This document shows positions 31,713 to 40,930 of a DNA stretch of 64,000 nucleotides, one piece after another. This DNA is from Petrolisthes cinctipes (taxonomy: Eukaryota > Arthropoda > Malacostraca > Decapoda > Porcellanidae), in the NCBI GenBank assembly GCA_033782935.1, contig JAWQEG010000077.1, positions 1-64,000 on the forward strand, read 5' to 3'. The position numbers were made by a program, and so were the translations under genes. The notes under the pieces are model-generated. The model saw only the letters and a program-made list of their open reading frames with translations. It had not been told where the DNA came from and did not search any database. Positions within the stretch are counted from its first letter, which is position 1. Each line of letters opens with the position of its first letter.

Positions 31713-32074
31713 TAGAACAGCCAAGCTGATGACGAAAGATAAGAAGGATGTTAACTGTACAAAGCTTATTAATGATGAAAATAGTGAAATGTAAGTGTCC
31801 TTTCCCCTCTGCTATCCTATCAACACCTCCACATATCATATAACACACTAACAGGCTGCCTCATGCCACCTCTAATTTTAACCCTAACTTCCACTTATTT
31901 TTCATATTCTCAACTCTTTTTATGATCATTATGGTAAAGAGGTGATTATAGTCTTGAAACCTTAGAGCACTAAACTGGGGTTGGTCTTAAATATAAGCAA
32001 ATGCTCACAGTAAATGAAAAGGAACACAAACATTAAAATTAATTTTCCAGTAAATACTCTGTCACATTCCCCAC

Positions 32075-32350
32075 CTAAGTTTAGCCAAATCTTCAAAGGG
32101 ATGCTTGAGGTAGCAGAGGTAGTACATGATACAGCCCAGAGCCCATACATCTGTATACTTACAAGAGATGTTCAGAGTATACAGGACATGGGGTTGATAA
32201 GAGCTGTAACCTCATCTTCCAGCATGCCATGTTGATGTTGTGTTCCATCCTTGGTCAACCTTGTATGTCACACAATTTAATATGACCAATTCAGTAATGA
32301 GCAGGTTCTCCACTTTGAGGTGTTGGTGTGTGATGGCAGGAGACTGGAAC
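32075..32350 (-). pseudogene. GAK/auxilin-type kinase exon, central kinase domain, degraded
   Basis: After a TTGTCCTTCCAG acceptor the minus strand reads FQSPAITHQHLKVENLLI, matching the catalytic-loop segment of GAK-type kinases, but the HRD triad is HQH. Further on, a shifted frame shows the lysine-leucine-cys-asp stretch, after which the DFG region is missing. YKVDQGWN and a shifted LEDEVTA follow. The last 76 bases (32075-32150) read clean: DVWALGCIMYYLC, HPFEDLAKL, ending CTTAG/GTGGGG. About 276 bases versus about 290 expected fits one exon with small deletions and frameshifts. Introns are retained, so this is not a processed copy. It lost the catalytic Asp and DFG; either a dead duplicate or a sequence of poor quality. 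Confidence 0.6.
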
Positions 32351-33080
32351 CTGGAAGGACAACAATTAAACTTTCAAAACACTGTACAGTACTTGTATAT
32401 TAAATATGAATTGCAACAACTTTTGATGGAATGTTAAGTATATTAAAATCCAAAGTTATTTGTAGGGATCATAATTATATAATGGAAAAGGGAACATACA
32501 TTTCCTTTTAAATTTACATACTTAAGGACCCTAAAAATAATTGTGGAAGATAATGTTTCATCAAGATTTGTTGCAGTTCATATTTTGGCAACTGTATATT
32601 GTGTATATTGTAGTAAACTAACTATTAATATTACTATGTGTTGGTCTCTTCAATACTATAGGAATGGGGAGGGTATGTGTACGACAAGAAGCAAGATTTT
32701 TGAGAATAAAGGGGTTAGGTTACCTGCTAGACTGTATAGTCAAGATACTAAATCATAACTACTGGAGAAATGAAATCAGCAAGTAATGAAAAGCCAACAC
32801 AGGCTGGCACGTCAGTACTATACTTTGACAACTTGTGAATTAAGCCTCAAGGGAAGTATACAGTCTATGTGTACACTCGTAATCCAAAATAAGTATTCAG
32901 GCTTGTTGCTTCGAATAGCATGATCGAATATTAAGCGAGCCCAGGCAAATATGAAACAGGATAAGCGTTGTAACTGGTTCACTAGTATGTCAAATGATTC
33001 CAAACTTCAACAAGACCTGGATACAAATTTTGGATTGCGAGTGTACAATACCTGAATATATTGTACACCTTATGGTAGTC
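32351..33080. other. Intron or intergenic sequence, nothing recognised
   Basis: AT-rich DNA upstream of the kinase exon. I looked on the minus strand for N-terminal kinase exons and found none. Confidence 0.5.
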
Positions 33081-33085
33081 TGGTA

Positions 33086-33299
33086 CAGTCGGTGTCAGGA
33101 ATTTGTACACACCACAGTCTAGGCTTCAAGGGTTTACAACACACAGAAAATATAAGTCTATGTCACTGCAACAAAATATAATAATAGTTGTTTTGTTTTG
33201 TAATGACTGAGTCACTTGGTAGACCATTCACTGCAGTACTTTCACAATAATGAAACTCTCTTTATGATAAGCCTGTGTACAAATTCCTATGGCCAATTG
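33086..33299. mobile_element. MITE, TA duplication, ends CAGTCGG / CAATTGG
   Basis: Inverted ends share GGAATTTGTACACA after a variable first 20 bases. TA at 33084-33085 and 33300-33301, length 214 bp. Its right half is related to the repeat at 27896-28105. Confidence 0.7.
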
Positions 33300-33798
33300 T
33301 ACATAATGAAGCACACCTCAATCACTGGCAATACCTTCCCATCAAGTAATCTTAATGCATCAACCAAATATCAACCTCAAATAAATTTGTATACTGTACA
33401 ATCAGCAGCAAAATTTCCTGTAATACTGTACCTATACAATGACTATCACAGTTTGACTAATAGTTGTAGTAATGTTGTTGTGTATTTGAATTGTAGTAAA
33501 TTGATATATTTGATTTATTTTGGACATTAAAGGGGGTATTACACTAGCAAGGTACAAGGTTTTCATTGGACTGTCAATGAGGAATAGTGGTGGCATTTGT
33601 GGCACAAAGATGGAATGCATTTCTAGCCAAGACAGTTCTGCCTCTGCAGAAAAGTCAATAAATAATATACTAATATCAATTACTTCAATATAAAAAGGTG
33701 GATTAATATCGGAAAATATTTTTGAGGGAAAAAAAAATCACAAAGTATATAATAGGATGTTGATATTTAACTCAATTTACATGCCGACTCCCGAGTAG

Positions 33799-33930
33799 CT
33801 AGTACAAGGATGTGTTGTTGTCATTGTATGTAAACATGGACAACAAATCAACCCTATGGTGGTCTTTCCACTCCTCTTCTTTTAAAATAATAGTTACAAG
33901 GGCCAATGCAGCCATAACCTTGTCATCATC
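33799..33930 (-). other. Short open stretch resembling a PIF/Harbinger transposase N-terminus
   Basis: Minus-strand reading MDLVVDDDKVMAALALVTII and LKEEEWKDHHRV has the acidic start, Ala/Val-rich helix and charged tail seen at the start of Harbinger-type nuclease proteins. It is only about 45 codons and no nuclease core follows. MITE M1 copy E lies immediately to its right. Weak call. Confidence 0.2.
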
Positions 33931-33968
33931 AACCACAAGATCCATGTTTAAATTTGTCAATATATGTA

Positions 33969-34245
33969 CAGCCACAATCAAATATCCATCAACACTTTCC
34001 TTCCATCGTACAAATAAATCAGTATCATATCAAAATATAATCATACAACACCTTATGTCAACTCAACCCCCTCAATTATTATTATGAGGTGCTGCAAAAT
34101 CATACACGTGTTGTTCTTTATTACAAAGATTATTATTATTATTATTATGAGGTACTGCAAAATCATACAAGTGTTGTTCTTTATTACCAAGATATTTACT
34201 ACGATGGAAGGAAAGTGTGGGTGGGTGGATATTTGATTGTGACTG
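33969..34245. mobile_element. MITE family M1, copy E
   Basis: Full TIRs, TA at 33967-33968 and 34246-34247, length 277 bp. Confidence 0.9.
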
Positions 34246-34247
34246 TA

Positions 34248-34755
34248 CCTTGTTCCGCCAGTCTTATGAAAACCTTGTAATGTGATGCTAGAGTCATATA
34301 GCTGACATAAGATGACATTATATTATTACAGTATAGAAAATTCAGTGGCAGATAAATTTTGAAGCGACTAACTAGAGCAGATGCTTTTAATTGGACTTAC
34401 TGAAAGAAAGACACCAACAACTACTTATAACACAAGCGTTGAACAGGATAAATGGAACCTAAATTATGAAAATGATAAAATATGGGACTTGAACTTCATA
34501 AATTCATGTTAAGTTATATATATAGTACAAAGAAAATGATGGACAATTGAGGAAGTGTTCTGTAACTACAAAATTAAGAAGGTTTTGGGGTAAATTTACA
34601 GAAGAACTGTGTTGTATATTTTAGTATCATATTTAGTATCATTTGGACCATTCTAACACACTTTTCATCTATGGTGTTTCTCTCGGAGATATGGACCGTT
34701 TTACAAACATAATTTGGAAATTAGGCTGACCTTACCTGACCTGACCTAACCTAAC
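34248..34755. other. No gene recognised
   Basis: AT-rich sequence ending in CCTGACCTGACCTAACCTAACC (written in parts: CCTGA x2, CCTAA x2), a degenerate telomere-like stretch. Confidence 0.5.
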
Positions 34756-34919
34756 CTAGACCACAGCAGACTACCGGGACCTAACCTGGACAGGTGCGAG
34801 GTGTCGCGGCGGATAGACGTGTCTGATACGTGCTCCGTGTATATTCGCGTCAACGGGCAGTATACTGTTATTTCATACTGAATAATCGATCGGAGAGTTA
34901 TTAAATACCCTGGCCAATC

Positions 34920-36026
34920 ATGGCCAGGTGTTATTCTTGTAAGGAGACAACTGGGGGGGTGGATAAGTGGATTGGTTGTGAAACTTGTCCTAGCTGGTGT
35001 CACTTGAAATGTGCTCATCTCAATGGTGTGAAAGCTGAAAATATCAAGTTGATCAACTGGTCATGCGATAGTTGCTATATGGGTCTGAACAGAGTCCAAA
35101 AGGATATTAATGAGTTGAAGAAAGTAATGAATGAGATGAAAGATCAAATGAAGAAACTAGTGGAAGGAAAGATGGAGGATGTTGTGACCGAGTTGGGTCG
35201 AGTTGGTGATGCGATCAGCGCTGACTCAGACCTGACTGATGAGACCTGGGCGACTGTAGTGAAGAAGAAGAAAAACGAGAAGAAAAATCTGCTGGTGGTG
35301 AAGTCTACGGACGATAAGCTGAAGGTTGCAGATAAAAAGAAAGAAGTTGCTGAGGCTCTAGATGGTACACAGATAGTCAACACAAGATTTACACAGAAGG
35401 GAGACATCGTAATGAATTTTGAGGACGAAAAGAAGAGAGATGAAGCAGCTCAAAAACTTGGGGCTGTACCCAATGTGACGACAAAGAATGTAAGGAAGTT
35501 AAAGCCTAAAATAATTATTTGTAACGTCAACAAAGAGGAAGAATCTGGTGATAAGCTAATTGAGATCTTGATTGATCGAAATGACTACTTACAAGGGGTA
35601 ACTGACGTCAAGGCAAAAATGGAGCTACTTTTTGACAAGCCTGCTACAGGTGGTACTACTCATTACATTATTAAGTGTGATCCAGAGATAAGGGAGCTAA
35701 TTCATAAGAATCGTGATCAAGTTAAATTGGGATGGGGTGTCTATTCCGTGAGGGACAGATATAGGGCGACGGTCTGCCATCACTGTCAAAGGTTTGGTCA
35801 TACTGCACTTAGATGTTTATCCAAAGGAAAGGGAGAAGATCCAATATGTGCTAAGTGTGCTGGTAACCATAACACGAGGGATTGTACGTCTACTGAGAGA
35901 ACATGTATAAGCTGTAAGAGGTTTAAGAAAACTGATTTTGAGCATATGGCAAATGATGTGAGGTATTGTTCAGTGATGCAAGAGGAACTCCAGAAAATCA
36001 AAAGTAGCACAGAAAACGGATACTGA
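34920..36026 (+). CDS. Retrotransposon ORF1: PHD-like zinc finger, coiled coil, three zinc knuckles
   Basis: A clean 368-codon frame. Residues 1-55 form a PHD-like Cys4-His-Cys3 module (CYSCKETTGG, CETCPSWCHLKC, CDSC). Residues 60-90 are a coiled coil (ELKKVMNEMKDQMKKLVE). A Lys-rich linker leads to a region (about 145-280) that may fold like the RRM-type domain of LINE ORF1 proteins. Residues 285-345 carry CHHCQRFGHTALRC, CAKCAGNHNTRDC and CISCKRF. ORF1 proteins of this type bind element RNA and chaperone nucleic acid. The start ATG follows a plausible leader and the frame overlaps the ORF2 frame at its TGA. Intactness contrasts with the deleted ORF2. Confidence 0.85.
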   Translation: MARCYSCKETTGGVDKWIGCETCPSWCHLKCAHLNGVKAENIKLINWSCDSCYMGLNRVQKDINELKKVMNEMKDQMKKLVEGKMEDVVTELGRVGDAISADSDLTDETWATVVKKKKNEKKNLLVVKSTDDKLKVADKKKEVAEALDGTQIVNTRFTQKGDIVMNFEDEKKRDEAAQKLGAVPNVTTKNVRKLKPKIIICNVNKEEESGDKLIEILIDRNDYLQGVTDVKAKMELLFDKPATGGTTHYIIKCDPEIRELIHKNRDQVKLGWGVYSVRDRYRATVCHHCQRFGHTALRCLSKGKGEDPICAKCAGNHNTRDCTSTERTCISCKRFKKTDFEHMANDVRYCSVMQEELQKIKSSTENGY

Positions 36027-36280
36027 ACAGCACAAACTTAAACATTATTAGAGGTTGTTTTTTCAATGCACAATCAGTGGGTAATAAGACAATGGATATT
36101 TGCGATCTAATTAACAATGATCATTTTTATATCATGGCTTTGGCAGAGACAAATGGATTGCCATTAGATGTCCGGAGTAGTGAAAATTGCACGATTTTTA
36201 AGAAAAGACTGAAAACACATCTGTTCGCTGAGTGTTACGACACGGATGATATGAGTATTACAAGTGATTATAGTGTTTAG
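36027..36280 (+). pseudogene. ORF2 remnant: endonuclease start joined to RT C-terminal end
   Basis: In a frame overlapping the ORF1 stop the sequence reads NIIRGCFFNAQSVGNK and FYIMALAETNG (first endonuclease strands with the catalytic Glu). It then changes to LPLDVRSSENCTIFKKRLK and THLF, the usual C-terminal ending of L2/CR1-group ORF2. The joint lies near 36157. The result is a short open frame that stops at TAG 36278-36280. Confidence 0.7.
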
Positions 36281-36363
36281 TAATATTGAGAGAGGCCCTG
36301 CGGAGCACCATCTGCTGGTGGAGCGGGGCATAGAATATCCAACAACAAGTAACAAGTAAGTAA

Positions 36364-36530
36364 CAAACTATCGGGACCTAACCTGGGCAAACTACCGGGA
36401 CCTAACCTGGACAAACTACCGGGACCTAACCTGGACAAACTACCGGGACCTAACCTGGACAAACTACCGGGAAATAACCGTGGTAAAGTACAGAAAACGA
36501 CCGGGGCAAAATACAGGGACCTAGCCGGAT
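36364..36530. repeat. Tandem ~26-bp repeat, six units
   Basis: Units of AACTACCGGGACCTAACCTG plus GACAA. One unit of the same motif lies at 34768-34792, before ORF1 of the element, so the motif brackets it. Confidence 0.85.
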
Positions 36531-36657
36531 ATGGCAACACTGCTACAAAATGGTAATTCTTTCAATAAATACCGATTTTGGTGTGTAAACTAACAATAAA
36601 AACAAAATGTGAAAATAAAGTCAGAGTAAGTGACGGACACACTAACTGGTTTGAGAT

Positions 36658-36990
36658 TAATAAGGGTCCATTCCCCACAGTGGTTGGTATTGGTTTGTAA
36701 GCTTCCCAACCAACCACACGTGTAAGGCTTCATTATTTTAGGGTCCATTCCACAGTGGTATTGGTTTGTAAGCTTCCCAACCAACCACACGTGTAAGGCT
36801 TCATTATTTTAGGGTTGATTCCACAGTGGTTGGTATTGGTTTGTAAGCATGCAAACGAAAGAATGTTAGCCGTGTAAATGACTTCTGGGTGGTTGGGAAG
36901 CTTACAAACCAATACCACTGTGGAATGGACCCTAAAATAATGAAGTCTTACAAGTGTGGTTGGTTGGGAAGCTTACAAACCAATACCACT
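36658..36990. repeat. Foldback repeat: three direct then two inverted ~75-bp units
   Basis: GGTATTGGTTTGTAAGCTTC occurs three times on the left arm and its complement GAAGCTTACAAACCAATACC twice on the right arm, around a short centre near 36850-36890. The whole could form a long hairpin. 36990-37540 contains AATTTCCC-rich diverged repeats and no gene. Confidence 0.85.
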
Positions 36991-37544
36991 AATAAATTCG
37001 TCTGCTAACTCACCATGTTTACAAAAGGAAGATAAGCAGTGTTGCCAGACCTGCTTGTCAGTGCTTCATGAAATTTCCCCAACTTTAAATATCAGAATTT
37101 CCCTTTTTTTTCCTCAATAATTCCCAGCTGTTTACTCTTGAACATTGACTGGTACAAATTTCCCTAGTGTTTACTCTTGAAAAAAAAATATTTATAATTT
37201 CCCCGTGTGAACTTCCAAATTCCATTTAACAGAAATGTTCCTGTTTACTCCTGGAAAAATCTTTATATAATTTCCCTGTGTGGATGTCAAAATTCCCTAA
37301 AACAGAGAAATTTCCATGCACATGACAACACTGCTCTACCACCACAACCTATATTATTCTAAGAAAAACCCACTTTTTATAGACAAAAAGTATTTGTGGG
37401 TTTTTCTTAGCATGCTGCTCTTCACGTCATTGTGAATTACCACTCCACCTATATTATTATTGATATATAGATGATATGAACATTTACTTTACATAATTAT
37501 AATAAACAAAATAACATCAATTTATACAACACAAATGTTCTTGA

Positions 37545-38112
37545 ATAAATGGGGAGAAATTAATACAGGGGACTAAATAGGAAGAAATTAATACAGGGGA
37601 CTAAATGGGAAGAAATTAATACAGGGGACTAAATGGGGAGAAATTAATACAGGGGACTAAATGGGAAGAAATTAATACAGGGGACTAAATGGGGAGAAAT
37701 TAATACAGGGGACTAAATGGGAAGAAATTAATACAGGGGACTAAATGGGGAAATTAATACAGGGGACTAAATGGGGAAATTAATACAGGGGACTAAATGG
37801 GGAAATTAATACAGGGGACTAAATGGGGAAATTAATACAGGGGACTAAATGGGGAAATTAATACAGGGGACTAAATGGGGAAATTAATACAGGGGACTAA
37901 ATGGGGAAATTAATACAGGGGACTAAATGGAGAGAAATTAATACAGGGGACTAAATGGGGAAATTAATACAGGGGACTAAATGGGGAAATTAATACAGGG
38001 GACTAAATGGGGAAATTAATACAGGGGACTAAATGGGGAAATTAATACAGGGGACTAAATGGGGAAATTAATACAGGGGACTAAATGGGGAAATTAATAC
38101 AGGGGACTAAAG
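37545..38112. repeat. Tandem repeat, 26-30-bp units
   Basis: Over twenty copies of AAATTAATACAGGGGACTAA with GGGG, GGGGAG or GGGAAG spacers; the longer form is grouped at the left. Confidence 0.95.
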
Positions 38113-38269
38113 GGGGACTGAGGTGATCGTGATGGTGGTTGTGTGGAGGAGTATATAGCTTGTTGGACTGTAGTAATTAATTAATAAGTGGGTGTAGAGT
38201 AGTGTAGATACCTTAGTACATAATAGTGTGGTGTAACTGGCATGGGTTGGCACGTAACACAGGTTGTAG

Positions 38270-38610
38270 CAAGGATGATAGACAGTAAGGATAGTTCACT
38301 GAGCACTTGTTTTACCCACAATGCACCAAGGATGATAGACAGTAAGGATAGTTCACTGAGCACTTGTTTTACCCACAATGCACCAAGGATGATAGACAGT
38401 AAGGATAGTTCACTGAGCACTTGTTTTACCCACAATGCACCAAGGATGATAGACAGTAAGGATAGTTCACTGAGCACTTGTTTTACCCACAATGCACCAA
38501 GGATGAGAGACAGTAAGGATAGTTCACTGAGCACTTGTTTTACCCACAATGCACCAAGGATGAGAGACAGTAAGGATAGTTCACTGAGCACTTGTTTTAC
38601 CCACAATGCA
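38270..38610 (+). repeat. Six 57-bp tandem units upstream of the THAP gene
   Basis: Six copies starting CAAGGATGA[TG]AGACAG and ending TTACCCACAATGCA. The last two have GAGAG for GATAG. One unit has an inverted counterpart at 45615-45661. Confidence 0.95.
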
Positions 38611-38644
38611 CGGCGCCATACAGCCGTGACGTCACTGGAGACCC
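38554..38644 (+). repeat. Left inverted repeat of a THAP-containing segment (candidate TIR)
   Basis: CAAGGATGAGAGACAGTAAG, GGATAGTTCA, AGCCGTGACGTCAC and CACTGGAGACCC occur here in order. They occur in the same order on the opposite strand at 45560-45661, with an indel between blocks. TGACGTCA is a CRE-like palindrome 85 bases before the THAP start, so the repeat may also act as a promoter. Confidence 0.65.
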
Positions 38645-38723
38645 AAACACGGACGCATAGAGGAGTTTTGCCTTGGCTTTGCTTGTATCTCAGTGACTCC
38701 AGCTGTTTTTCTCTTTAAGAACA

Positions 38724-39027
38724 ATGACAAGGTGTGCTGTTTACGGGTGCAATAGCAATAACAGGAGCAAGAAACAAGAAAAGTGTCATTTTTATCGATT
38801 TCCAAAGACAAAATCAATGTTAAAACAGTGGAATAATTCGTGCTATCGGGCAGATAAACTAAACTCAGAGACTGCCAGAGTTTGCTCCCGTCATTTTAAG
38901 GCAGCAGATTACAAACAGAATTACAGCATCAAGAGGAAGGTCCTGAACAAGTCTCCACAGGCAACAAGATCACTGAAGGCTGATGCTGTACCTTCGCTGT
39001 TTCTCCCAAAACAGGAGGAGGATTCAG
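38724..39027 (+). CDS. THAP-domain protein, first coding exon
   Basis: The ATG at 38724 opens a full THAP zinc-binding DNA-recognition domain: C4 and C9 (CAVYGC), HFYRFPK, the invariant W (LKQW), CSRHF (C2-H pair) and a closing AVPSLFLP that matches the AVPTIF box. THAP domains bind DNA and occur in host regulators and in P-element-type transposases. A TTCAG/GTAGGC donor ends the exon in phase 1. Length (about 101 codons) fits THAP plus linker. Reading through the donor gives only intronic residues from repeat Y. It lies between inverted repeats, which favours a transposon origin. Downstream parts are damaged, so the gene as a whole is probably dead. Confidence 0.8.
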
Positions 39028-39044
39028 GTAGGCAATATGGACTA

Positions 39045-39277
39045 GAGTGGTGTGACAGCAAGCAAGAAGGAAACAGGAAGATAGGAGGGACAGTTGAAGA
39101 AATGTAAGCTAGTGGCTGGGGCCGAAGGGGCGCCCAAACCCTTAAAGTATTGCCCACATCATTACAGGCAATACTCCCCTACGGGGCAAGCACGACGGAT
39201 AAAAGGAATATAGGGATAGCTGTCTAATATCCAAAGGATAATATTCAGTTGTCTATCCCACTACGATGGTAAACAAA
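39045..39277 (+). repeat. Dispersed repeat Y, copy 2 (in THAP intron)
   Basis: Begins just after the THAP donor and matches 31497-31712 for about 140 bp. Confidence 0.8.
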
Positions 39278-39459
39278 AGATAGTGCCTTTATTTAAAGGA
39301 TATAATGTAACAGATATTCTAATTATATTTGTTTGTTATAACTTTTCAACTAATCACCTTAATTTTTCTTACCCTCTTCCCCCTCACCCTCGCCTCAAAT
39401 CATCACATTTCTTCTCTTCTATATCCACTTACGTTAATGCAGTATGCACTTCTTTAAAC

Positions 39460-39888
39460 CAGGGTTCTTCAAATTACGGGTCCCGAATTCCTCCAAACTG
39501 CGTCGCAGGCTCACAATAATAAATACATGAATAAAATAGAATAATAATATTTGTGACAATAAAATAAATATGAAGTTCATACATGAATCCACCTAACATA
39601 TTTTTATAATCGAATATTCATATATTTAATTATAAATAAAAGAAAATCATTGCACAAATATTAGCCTTCTTGAATGAGTGTGTGAGAGACAGAGGGAGGG
39701 TAGGTGAGGCTGTGTTTATAATTCTGGTTAGAATGCCTTTTAATCATAAATATTATGTTTCAGCGTCTGGCCTTGTATTGTCTTAGGTTGATAATTCTGA
39801 TAATTTGTAAAATATCTTTCTGTATGGGTCGAAAGAATGATGTCATAGTAAAAACTGGGTCACGACTGAAAAAGATTGAAGAACCCTG
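39460..39888. mobile_element. hAT-type non-autonomous element, 8-bp target duplication
   Basis: Ends CAGGGTTCTTCAAATTACGG and (right end, complement) CAGGGTTCTTCAATC form inverted repeats. Both sides carry CTTTAAAC (39452-39459 and 39889-39896). An 8-bp duplication and CAGGG ends are hAT hallmarks. Length 429 bp; the AT-rich interior has no transposase. Confidence 0.9.
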
Positions 39889-39896
39889 CTTTAAAC

Positions 39897-40265
39897 TGTT
39901 GGTGATTCGATACCGTTCACAGTGTATGCTTCATTCATTCCTTCTGACACACGTCTCTCTACCTGATCATTCGTTACCCTCTTATATAGAGCTCCTCCCA
40001 CATTTCTCTCCTCTCCCACTAACATCCCCCCCTCCCTCCACCTGCAACTGTTACCAGATCAGATGAGGCCCAAACCAAGTCGCTGGTGGAAGAAGTGTGG
40101 ACCCTTGATCTGTCCGGAGCTGTACATTGGGGTGTAGAATAGGTTGATCTTGTCCTACAAACTTGTTAGAAATTCTAAAGTACAGTACAGTACTGTAGAC
40201 AGTAGTGATAGACTAAGGACTAGTCACTGAGAAATAAGTTTAAGACTTGGAGTAGTACTGTATGT
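39897..40265. other. THAP intron sequence, nothing recognised
   Basis: Unique-looking DNA with short CAGTACAGTACAGTACTG-like runs. Confidence 0.4.
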
Positions 40266-40267
40266 AT

Positions 40268-40440
40268 TTGCCATACATGCCCATCCCACCTCAATGTATC
40301 ACATTTCACCTTCCCAACCATCCCACACACAATCCCAATTGCCTTCTTACTCATGCTGCATTCCCAATTGCCTTCTTACTCATGCTACACCTCTCATTAC
40401 TTTCTCCATCCCACCTGGTATTGGGAAGGGAAAGTTAACA
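40268..40440 (-). mobile_element. RTE fragment
   Basis: CTCAATGTATCACATTTCAC, CAATCCCAATTGCCTTCTTAC and CATTACTTTCTCCATCCCA match 41215-41335 of the large RTE. A 30-bp piece is locally duplicated. Confidence 0.75.
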
Positions 40441-40561
40441 TTATAGTAGTGTATATTATACAGTATACTGTACTGTATTTGCCAAGAAATAGTCACTAAG
40501 GATAGCTTTACAGGATGCTTTTTCTCTAGGCCTTTGTGTTAAGTAACCTTTCACTTTACAG

Positions 40562-40647
40562 AATTGGCACCTGACTCTTATGAAGCTCCTACCCAAACCT
40601 CTGCTGTTGGAGAGACTCTATTAACACCAAGAGTTAGAAACAACTAA
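40562..40647 (+). CDS. THAP gene, probable second exon
   Basis: A CCTTTCACTTTACAG acceptor is followed by a frame that completes the phase-1 codon left at 39027 (giving Glu) and reads LAPDSYEAPTQTSAVGET and LLTPRVRNN before a TAA at 40645-40647. The codon-phase match supports splicing. The stop may result from a frameshift, because one base away the frame continues through a Ser/Gly-rich linker into a coiled coil. Confidence 0.4.
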
Positions 40648-40649
40648 AG

Positions 40650-40930
40650 AAGGTAGCTCTGCTTCATCAGGTGGACATAATCTGGCAGTTTGTTGGTCCT
40701 GTTGTGGTTTCCTACATTCTGGGAATAATAATGTGTATGCCCTACAACAGCAGCTGTCTGAGGTGTCTCTAAAATTGGAGAAAGTAACAAAAATTAAATG
40801 ACAGTTAGAACTAAATTTAGAGGAATTACGAGCAAAGGAAGGAAGTTTAGAACAAAGATTAATGGAGCTTGTTGGAGAAAATGGTGACATCAAAAAGAAC
40901 TTGTTAAAACAATCCTTAGACAATGATATT
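40650..40930 (+). pseudogene. THAP gene, coiled-coil region with one stop, cut by RTE
   Basis: Frame reads SASSGGHNLAVCWSCC, NNNVYALQQQLSEVSL and KLEKVTKIK, a TGA at 40799-40801, then QLELNLEELRAKEGSLEQR and LMELVGENGDIKKNLLK. Heptad Leu/Val spacing is clear. Coiled coils after THAP domains mediate dimerisation in many THAP proteins. The RTE 3' tail begins at about 40929. A similar helical reading (EENTEYKNLVSEYNLEKAK) resumes on the other side of the RTE at 43857. Confidence 0.5.

Larger units (their letters stand above)
34760..36365 (+). mobile_element. L2/CR1-type element with intact ORF1 and deleted ORF2
   Basis: Order on the plus strand: short leader, ORF1 (34920-36026), first ~50 codons of an endonuclease, then directly the last ~40 codons typical of an L2-type ORF2 C-terminus, and a 3' end with AACAAGTAAC repeats near 36340-36365. 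More than 700 ORF2 codons are absent. It therefore looks like an internally deleted, non-autonomous derivative. The 5' boundary is not defined. Confidence 0.75.

Noticed and set aside
32151..32166. 12-base intron between GTAAGT and TATACAG in the kinase exon
   Set aside because: Far too short to splice; better explained as degraded exon sequence.
38724..39107. THAP frame extended past 39027
   Set aside because: A strong donor lies at 39027 and the later codons come from dispersed repeat Y, also present at 31497.
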